NCBI GenBank assembly: GCA_021108415.1
Contig: JAIOQX010000003.1
Location: 62,001-126,000 of the forward strand
Direction of reading: 5' to 3'
Length of the DNA: 64,000 nucleotides
Source of the DNA: Acholeplasmataceae bacterium
GTDB lineage: Bacteria; Bacillota_I; Bacilli_A; Acholeplasmatales; Acholeplasmataceae
Position 1 is the stretch's first letter. Each line of letters begins with the position of its first letter. Below are positions 58,412 through 64,000 of the stretch, piece after piece. Below the pieces are notes generated by a model, which made no database searches, was not told the origin of the DNA, and saw nothing but the letters and a program-made list of their open reading frames with translations. The translations under genes and the position numbers were made by a program.

Positions 58412-60880
58412 ATGATGAAGAAATGGTTTGACCCTAGCAAAAAAGAGTTAAAAAGAGCTAAAAAAATTGCAGAGGCTGTATTTTTATTAGAAGATGAAAT
58501 GGCAGCTTTATCTGATGATCAATTAAAACAAAAAACTGAAGAATTCAAAAAAAGATATCAAGACGGTGAAACATTAGAAGAAATCATGGTAGAAGCTTTT
58601 GCTGTAGTTAGAGAAGCATCTAGAAGAGTAACTGGATTGTTTCCATATTTTGTACAGGTACAAGGTGCGGTTGCTATTTATGGTGGTAACATTGCTGAAA
58701 TGAGAACCGGTGAAGGGAAAACCTTAACCGCTGTTATGCCTGCTTATCTTCATGCTCTAAATGGAGAAGGTGTTCATATTGTAACTGTCAATGAATATTT
58801 GGCTGGTCGTGAAGTTGAAGGTGAAATTGGAGATTTATTTCGCTTTTTAGGACTTACAGTTGGATTAAACATAAGAGAGCTAAATAGAGAACAAAAGAAA
58901 GAAGCTTATGATTGTGATATCTTATATTCCACAAACTCTGAACTTGGATTTGACTATTTAAGAGATCACATGGTTTTATATGCAAAAGATATGGTTGCTC
59001 AACGTGGATTAAACTTTGCGATTATTGATGAAGTTGACTCTATTTTAATTGATGAAGCACGAACTCCATTAATTATATCTGGTGGATCTAAGAATAATCA
59101 AAACCTATATCAAGCTGCAGATCGTTTTGCAAAATCATTAAGAGATGAAGATTTTGAAATTGAAATTGAATCTAAAAGTATCGCACTGACTCAATCAGGT
59201 ATTGAGAAAGCAGAGCGTATTTTTCAAATAGATAATTTATATGAACTAAAACATGTATCTTTAGTGCATCACATTAATAATGCACTACGTGCCAATTATA
59301 TTATGGCTAGAGACAAAGAATATGTTGTCAATGATGGTGAAGTTTTAATTGTAGACCAATTTACAGGACGTATTCTAAGAGGACGTCAATTTTCTGAAGG
59401 ACTTCATCAAGCTCTAGAAGCAAAAGAAAGTGTACAAGTAAAAAGAGAAACTGTAACGGTTGCAACCATTACCTATCAAAATTTCTTTAGAATGTATAAA
59501 AAACTATCAGGAATGACAGGTACAGCAAAAACTGAAGAAGAAGAATTCAGAGATATTTATAACATGGATGTTATCGAAATTCCTACAAATGCACCCATTG
59601 TTCGTAAGGATGAACCGGATTTTATTTATGCAACTTTAAAAGATAAATTTAAAGCATTAGTTGATGAAGTTGAAGAAAGACATAATCTTGGTCAACCCCT
59701 TTTAATTGGTACAATTGCAGTTGAAACATCAGAGATGCTATCTTTTATGTTAAAACAGAGACGAATCAATCATGAAGTTTTAAATGCAAAAAATCATGAA
59801 AGAGAAGCAGAAATCGTTGCTAAAGCAGGTCTTAAAGGTGGCGTGACAATCGCAACCAATATGGCTGGTCGTGGGACTGATATTAAATTAGGTGAAGGTG
59901 TTGTTGAATTAGGTGGATTAGCTGTTATCGGTAGTGAACGTCATGAGTCTAGACGTATTGATAATCAGTTAAGAGGACGTTCAGGACGTCAAGGCGACCC
60001 AGGGTATTCTAGATTTTATTTATCTGCAGAAGATGAATTAATGATGAGATTTGGTGGTGATTCATTTAAGCGTAGAATTGAAACGCTTGAACGTATGAAT
60101 ACAACAGGTGTTCCACTATCATCAAAATTATTTTCAAGATTTGTGACAGGTGCACAAAAACGTATTGAAGGTAATAACTATGATTCAAGAAAGACAGTCT
60201 TGAAATATGATGATGTCTTAAGAAAACAAAGAGAAATCATTTATAAAAACAGAAGAGAAGTTTTGACTTTTGATTCTATTGAAGATCAAGTTAGACAAAC
60301 AGTATCAAATGCATTATATGGACAAGTTTCACAATTTGTACATCAAGTTGGTAAAAATGAATTTAAGATTGATTTTGATCAATTATTAGCACATTTTAAT
60401 GGTAATGTATTTCATACAGATACGATAAAAAAAGAGGATATTGAAAAACTTTCAGCACAAGAAATCAACGATTTTATTGTAGATTTAGGATTGAAAGAAT
60501 TAGACAGTAAAAAAGAGGCATTCCCTCCTGAAGTCTATAATGAGTTTTTAAAAGTTGTTATGCTGCGCGTTATTGACACCTATTGGATGAGACATATCGA
60601 TGCAATGAGTGAACTTAGACAAGGTGTGACGTTACAAGCTTACGGACAACAACAACCACTAACTATTTATCAACAAGAAGGTCTACGCATGTTTAATGAA
60701 ATGGTTCAAAACATTTCTAATGATGTAGCAAGATATGCGATTAGAGCACAAATTAAATATGATCAAGAAAGAGAAGCGGTTGTTAAAAATACACAAACCA
60801 ATCAAGGTCTTTCTGATAAAAAACCCAAAAAACCAAAGGTAAGAAAAAATAAAAACCAAAGAAATCTACCTTGGAGATAG
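58412..60880 (+). CDS. secA: Protein translocase ATPase SecA
   Basis: An 822-residue motor pushing preproteins through SecYEG. It shows MRTGEGKTLTAVMPAYLHAL (~94-113, Walker A), VNEYLA, IIDEVDSILIDEARTPLIISG (~207-227, Walker B), GRILRGRQFSEGLHQALEAKE (~315-335), MSGMTGTAKTEEEEF (~367-381), TNMAGRGTDIKLGEGV (~487-502) and LRGRSGRQGDPGYSRFYLS (~529-547). The C-terminus ends in basic NKNQRNLPWR and lacks the zinc-binding cysteine motif, as in some other small-genome bacteria. ATG codons at 58412 and 58415 are both possible. The order secA-prfB is Firmicute-like. Confidence 0.97.
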   Translation: MMKKWFDPSKKELKRAKKIAEAVFLLEDEMAALSDDQLKQKTEEFKKRYQDGETLEEIMVEAFAVVREASRRVTGLFPYFVQVQGAVAIYGGNIAEMRTGEGKTLTAVMPAYLHALNGEGVHIVTVNEYLAGREVEGEIGDLFRFLGLTVGLNIRELNREQKKEAYDCDILYSTNSELGFDYLRDHMVLYAKDMVAQRGLNFAIIDEVDSILIDEARTPLIISGGSKNNQNLYQAADRFAKSLRDEDFEIEIESKSIALTQSGIEKAERIFQIDNLYELKHVSLVHHINNALRANYIMARDKEYVVNDGEVLIVDQFTGRILRGRQFSEGLHQALEAKESVQVKRETVTVATITYQNFFRMYKKLSGMTGTAKTEEEEFRDIYNMDVIEIPTNAPIVRKDEPDFIYATLKDKFKALVDEVEERHNLGQPLLIGTIAVETSEMLSFMLKQRRINHEVLNAKNHEREAEIVAKAGLKGGVTIATNMAGRGTDIKLGEGVVELGGLAVIGSERHESRRIDNQLRGRSGRQGDPGYSRFYLSAEDELMMRFGGDSFKRRIETLERMNTTGVPLSSKLFSRFVTGAQKRIEGNNYDSRKTVLKYDDVLRKQREIIYKNRREVLTFDSIEDQVRQTVSNALYGQVSQFVHQVGKNEFKIDFDQLLAHFNGNVFHTDTIKKEDIEKLSAQEINDFIVDLGLKELDSKKEAFPPEVYNEFLKVVMLRVIDTYWMRHIDAMSELRQGVTLQAYGQQQPLTIYQQEGLRMFNEMVQNISNDVARYAIRAQIKYDQEREAVVKNTQTNQGLSDKKPKKPKVRKNKNQRNLPWR

Positions 60881-60892
60881 GATACTATTGAA

Positions 60893-61993
60893 ATGGAACG
60901 TTATGACGTAAATAAGCTTATTGCTGAATTTAAACAATCTATTGAAGATTTTCATAGAGCTGTACAACCAGATATACTTGAAGAAAAATATAGAAAACTA
61001 AATCAAGAGATGCAAGATCCAGCATTTTGGTCTAATACGAATCAAGCTAAAAAAGTAACAAAAGAAGCCAATTCGATACGTCATAAAGTAGACAAATATC
61101 TTGATTTAAAACAAAAACTAACACAATTAATTGATTGGGCTGAAATATCTGAAGAACAATCAGAAGAATGGGAAATCCTAGAAATTGATATTGCTAGTTT
61201 GCAAGATGAGTTAAAAGCCTTTGAGTTAGAAACGATTTTAAATGGTGAATATGATGAAAATAATGCAATCATAGAAATCCATCCAGGAGCTGGTGGCACA
61301 GAGTCACAAGACTGGGCAGATATGCTATATCGTCTTTATTCAAGATATGCACAAAGAAAAAAATATAAAGTTGAAGTTCTTGATTATCAATCAGGTGATG
61401 AAGCAGGTTTAAAAAGTGCGACACTTTTAATTAAGGGTTCTTATGCATATGGCTATTTGAAAGCTGAAAAAGGTGTTCATCGCTTGGTTAGAATCTCACC
61501 TTTTGATTCTAACGCAAGAAGACATACATCGTTTGCATCTATTGATGTGCTTCCTGAAATTAATGATGATATTGATATTGAAATTAAAGATGAAGATTTA
61601 AAAGTAGACGTTTATCGATCAAGTGGTGCTGGTGGACAATCTGTAAACACGACAGATTCAGCAGTTAGAATTACACATTTACCAACAAATATTGTAGTAA
61701 CTTGTCAAAACGAGAGAAGTCAATTAAAAAATAAAGAAACAGCAATGAGTCTTTTAAAAGCTAAACTTGTTCAAGAAGAAATTAGAAAACAAGAAGAAAA
61801 TTTAAAAAACATACAAGGTGAACAAAAAGATATATCATGGGGCTCACAAATTAGAAGTTATGTGTTCCATCCATATCAAATGGTTAAAGATCACCGAACT
61901 AATTATGAAGTGGGTAACGTAGATCTAGTCATGGATGGTGATATTGACGGATTTATCAATGCTTATTTAAAATCAGGTGATGCACATGAGTAG
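60893..61993 (+). CDS. prfB: Peptide chain release factor 2, uninterrupted frame
   Basis: A 366-residue release factor reading UGA and UAA stop codons. The GGQ motif lies in RSSGAGGQSVNTTDSAVRITHLPT (~242-265), and the RF2-specific SPF tripeptide is in RISPFDSNARRHTSF (~199-213). The N-terminal coding frame is continuous; no in-frame stop followed by a +1 shift is present, unlike E. coli and Bacillus prfB, so the usual autoregulatory frameshift is missing. Its presence confirms that UGA is a stop codon here. The start is ATG 60893 behind GGAGATAGGA in the end of secA. It overlaps the next gene by 8 bases. Confidence 0.96.
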   Translation: MERYDVNKLIAEFKQSIEDFHRAVQPDILEEKYRKLNQEMQDPAFWSNTNQAKKVTKEANSIRHKVDKYLDLKQKLTQLIDWAEISEEQSEEWEILEIDIASLQDELKAFELETILNGEYDENNAIIEIHPGAGGTESQDWADMLYRLYSRYAQRKKYKVEVLDYQSGDEAGLKSATLLIKGSYAYGYLKAEKGVHRLVRISPFDSNARRHTSFASIDVLPEINDDIDIEIKDEDLKVDVYRSSGAGGQSVNTTDSAVRITHLPTNIVVTCQNERSQLKNKETAMSLLKAKLVQEEIRKQEENLKNIQGEQKDISWGSQIRSYVFHPYQMVKDHRTNYEVGNVDLVMDGDIDGFINAYLKSGDAHE

Positions 61994-62858
61994 AACAAAA
62001 GTCAGAGAAATATTAGAAATTACGGGTGGAGTTGTACTCTTAACACTGGGTTTCTATTTTTTCTTACTACCGCAAAATTTAGTTATCGGTGGTGTGATGG
62101 GGATATCAGTCTTAGTTCAAGATTTCATCTCTGTTTCAATGTTTATTTTGATAGCAAATGCTATCTTACTTCTAGTAGGACTTATCTTTTTGGGTAAAGC
62201 ATTCTTTTTAAAAACAGTTTACGCAACTGTTTTGTATCCGGTTATAGTTTTTATCTTAGAAAAAACAATTGCTCCAGATTTTTTTATGAAGTATATTAAT
62301 GAAAGTCCATATTTAATTGCAGGATTGTTTGGTGCACTTACTGTTGGTGTTGGATTAGGATTAGTCATTAGAAATAATTCAACAACAGGCGGTATAGATA
62401 TTTTGCAAAACATGATGCATAAATATCTTCATATACCTTTTTCTTGGGCTATTTATATTATTGACGGAACCATCATAACAATCGCTTTATTTATAGATTT
62501 TCAAGCAGGATTATACGCATTTGGTGCAATGATTTTAAGTGGGATGATTATCGATCGAATGTCAATTGAAGGACGTTCAGGGTTTACGGTATTTATACTT
62601 ACAAACCAAACAAAACAAATGCAACAAGCAATTTATAACCGATTAGATCGTGGACTTACAAAAATTAAAGTCGTCGGTGGTTATTCAAATAAAGAAATGG
62701 AAATGATTGTGTGTACGATTGATCGTATGCAATTGTATACATTTAAATTAATTATAAAAGAAATTGATCCAAAAGCATTTTCTTTTGTGACTAGAACAAA
62801 AGAAGCAAGTGGTTATGGATTTAGTAAAGGGAGTTTACAATGGAAAATAGAAGAATAG
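61986..62858 (+). CDS. YitT family membrane protein (DUF161/DUF2179)
   Basis: A 290-residue protein of the YitT group. About five or six N-terminal membrane helices (~10-190) carry GGVVLLTLGFYFFLLPQNLVIGGVMGIS (~12-39) and VRNNSTTGGIDILQNMMHKY-like segments (~130-150); the C-terminal cytoplasmic DUF2179 domain shows GRSGFTVFILTNQTKQMQQAIYNRLDRGLTKIKVVGGYSNKEMEMIVCTI (~195-244). Members are abundant in Firmicutes, with no established transport substrate. The start at ATG 61986 is 6 bases after AGGTG (61975-61979), preferred over GTG 61977 and ATG 61980. It overlaps the S41 protease gene by 19 bases. Confidence 0.9.
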   Translation: MSRTKVREILEITGGVVLLTLGFYFFLLPQNLVIGGVMGISVLVQDFISVSMFILIANAILLLVGLIFLGKAFFLKTVYATVLYPVIVFILEKTIAPDFFMKYINESPYLIAGLFGALTVGVGLGLVIRNNSTTGGIDILQNMMHKYLHIPFSWAIYIIDGTIITIALFIDFQAGLYAFGAMILSGMIIDRMSIEGRSGFTVFILTNQTKQMQQAIYNRLDRGLTKIKVVGGYSNKEMEMIVCTIDRMQLYTFKLIIKEIDPKAFSFVTRTKEASGYGFSKGSLQWKIEE

Positions 62859-64000
62859 GTATATTGTTTTTTGCGACTGTTTTAATTGCATTTTTTGCAG
62901 GATATCAAGTACAAACTTTTTTTGTAACAAATGAACCAGAAGCATACTTTGATGTTTATGAGCAAATCACTGAAGCACTTGATAGATATTATTTCTATGA
63001 TCTTGATCAAGGTGAAAAAGATGCAGCCTATGTTGCTCAAATGGAAGCAATCGTTTCAGCATATGCAACAGCAAATAATGATCCATATACTAGAATATCA
63101 GCTGCAGCTCTAAATGTTGCACCTACAGGTGATGAGTCGTATGTAGGACTTGGTATAACCATATCAAATGAAGAGATAGGACTAAGAGTTTTAGATGTCT
63201 TATATCAAGGACCAAGTTTTACCAAACTCTATCCTAATGATTTGATCATTGGTGTGATGGATGGCACGACTGCAATCTATTTTGAAGATTTAGATGCTTC
63301 AATTTCACCAACTTCATATTTAAGTGGAGTAGTTGATGAAGTAAAATCACTCATCGTTTTACAACCAGATTTAGAAGAAGTAGTTATCGATATCACTTAT
63401 GAAAATATTTTAACTCCAACTGCTTATAGTAAACCTATAGATACTGATATTGCCTATATAAAAATTACTGAATTTTCAGGATATATCGAAGGCGTTACAG
63501 ACGGTACAGCTAAAGTTTTTTCTGATCGATTAAATGAACTTGAAGATACTATTTTACTTGATAGCACAGACACTTTAATTATAGACTTAAGAGATAATCC
63601 AGGTGGATCACTAACAGCACTTCATAATCAAGGCTCACAAGGATTAATTCCAGGCATTACCCAACAATTACTCATCAGAAACGTTGAAATGCCTTTGTTT
63701 TCTATGATCAATAAAATTGATTTAAGAGAAGATTATTATGGTGCTTTAACTCAAGCAAAAGCATATGATATTAAAGTTTTAGTCAATGAGTATTCTGCAT
63801 CAGCTGCTGAGGTTTTAGCTGCAGCACTTAATATCAATGGTGGCTATGAATTGTATGGAAATTACACATTTGGTAAAGATGTTTATCAAAACACTGTTTT
63901 ATTAGAAACAATCGATCAGGTAAGTTACTATTTAACTTTCACAGAAGGTAATTGGTTATTTGATGGTGACAAAAAGATATCTGAAAATCCACTTGATGTA
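62840..64000 (+). CDS. S41 family C-terminal processing peptidase, 3'-truncated by the window
   Basis: The frame is open from ATG 62840 (behind AAAGGGAG) to the window edge, 387 codons. An N-terminal membrane helix (~6-27) anchors it outside. Then come an N-terminal helical part, a small PDZ-like region (YVGLGITISNEEIGLRVLDVLYQGP, ~97-121) and the S41 protease domain with IDLRDNPGGSL (~256-266), the nucleophile Ser in EYSASAAEVLAAAL (~317-330) and the general base Lys in TFGKDVYQ (~347-354). The Ser-Lys pair is complete, so it should be active. CtpA-type proteases trim or destroy secreted proteins. It overlaps the YitT gene by 19 bases, so the two are coupled. Confidence 0.93.
   Translation, partial: MENRRIGILFFATVLIAFFAGYQVQTFFVTNEPEAYFDVYEQITEALDRYYFYDLDQGEKDAAYVAQMEAIVSAYATANNDPYTRISAAALNVAPTGDESYVGLGITISNEEIGLRVLDVLYQGPSFTKLYPNDLIIGVMDGTTAIYFEDLDASISPTSYLSGVVDEVKSLIVLQPDLEEVVIDITYENILTPTAYSKPIDTDIAYIKITEFSGYIEGVTDGTAKVFSDRLNELEDTILLDSTDTLIIDLRDNPGGSLTALHNQGSQGLIPGITQQLLIRNVEMPLFSMINKIDLREDYYGALTQAKAYDIKVLVNEYSASAAEVLAAALNINGGYELYGNYTFGKDVYQNTVLLETIDQVSYYLTFTEGNWLFDGDKKISENPLDV

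Noticed and set aside
62931-63113. A 60-codon frame within the last gene
   Set aside because: It is an out-of-frame reading inside the S41 protease gene, which is itself open to the window end.
1-64000. Search for CRISPR arrays, insertion sequences, prophage or defence islands
   Set aside because: No regularly spaced repeats, transposase, integrase or phage structural genes were seen; gene order and composition look like ordinary chromosome throughout.

Overview
The window is a compact, AT-rich (by eye roughly 30% G+C) bacterial chromosome segment of low-G+C Firmicute/Mollicute type, most like an Acholeplasma-type or related deep-branching Mollicute. Three things support this. Many genes end in TGA and a full-length peptide release factor 2 gene (prfB) is present, so TGA is a stop codon as in Acholeplasma and not tryptophan as in Mycoplasma. 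The gene blocks rimP-nusA-ylxR-ylxQ-infB-rbfA, gmk-rpoZ and secA-prfB are Firmicute-like. Proteins are short to family-typical, with very small intergenic gaps. The lineage is an inference; no rRNA gene is present to settle it.

Layout. 1-5373: end of an aromatic-acid-exporter-type membrane protein, two tandem related membrane proteins, tRNA-Gly and tRNA-Thr on the minus strand around a zinc membrane protease, a membrane-anchored endonuclease I family nuclease and a small unknown protein. 5456-10223: a heterodimeric ABC exporter and an MFS carrier. 10359-13251: cold-shock protein, then a lysine-type riboswitch controlling a three-gene amino-acid ABC importer. 13332-16756: Fic protein, CvfB-type S1 protein, small membrane protein, prolyl-tRNA synthetase. 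16804-25359: a nine-gene V/A-type ATPase operon (G/H, C, I, K, F, E, A, B, D). 25415-30236: yidD (minus), an EF-G-like GTPase, a small Cys-pair protein, long HPF and a cation antiporter behind a structured leader. 30297-32568 (minus): superoxide dismutase and RqcH. 32703-36170: gmk, rpoZ, uvrC, a DEDDh exonuclease. 36203-39704: RNase J (minus), a HAD phosphatase, coaD (minus), a small membrane protein. 39799-42791: a trehalose-6-phosphate synthase/phosphatase fusion with an aldo/keto reductase. 42834-45647 (minus): a zinc importer operon znuA-znuC-znuB-zur with two identical palindromic operator candidates around its promoter. 45856-54068: the nusA-infB operon followed by priA, fmt and a YutG/PgpA-like gene. 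54087-58269: a membrane protein with a degenerate HD-GYP domain, an S-box (SAM-I) riboswitch with metK, then a DUF3137 protein and LemA. 58412-64000: secA, prfB, a YitT-family protein and a truncated S41 protease.

The genes are mostly informational (translation, RNA turnover, repair) and transport. Regulation is visible mainly as RNA: a lysine riboswitch, a SAM riboswitch, a Shine-Dalgarno-hiding hairpin at 27862 and an uncharacterised antiporter leader. Zinc control by a Fur-family protein is also visible. Intrinsic terminators repeatedly overlap the stop codons of the genes they end. I found no insertion sequence, prophage, CRISPR array or defence island. The features most worth following up are the two unexplained leader RNAs, the HD-GYP relic protein, the zinc operator pair and the stop-codon/terminator architecture.
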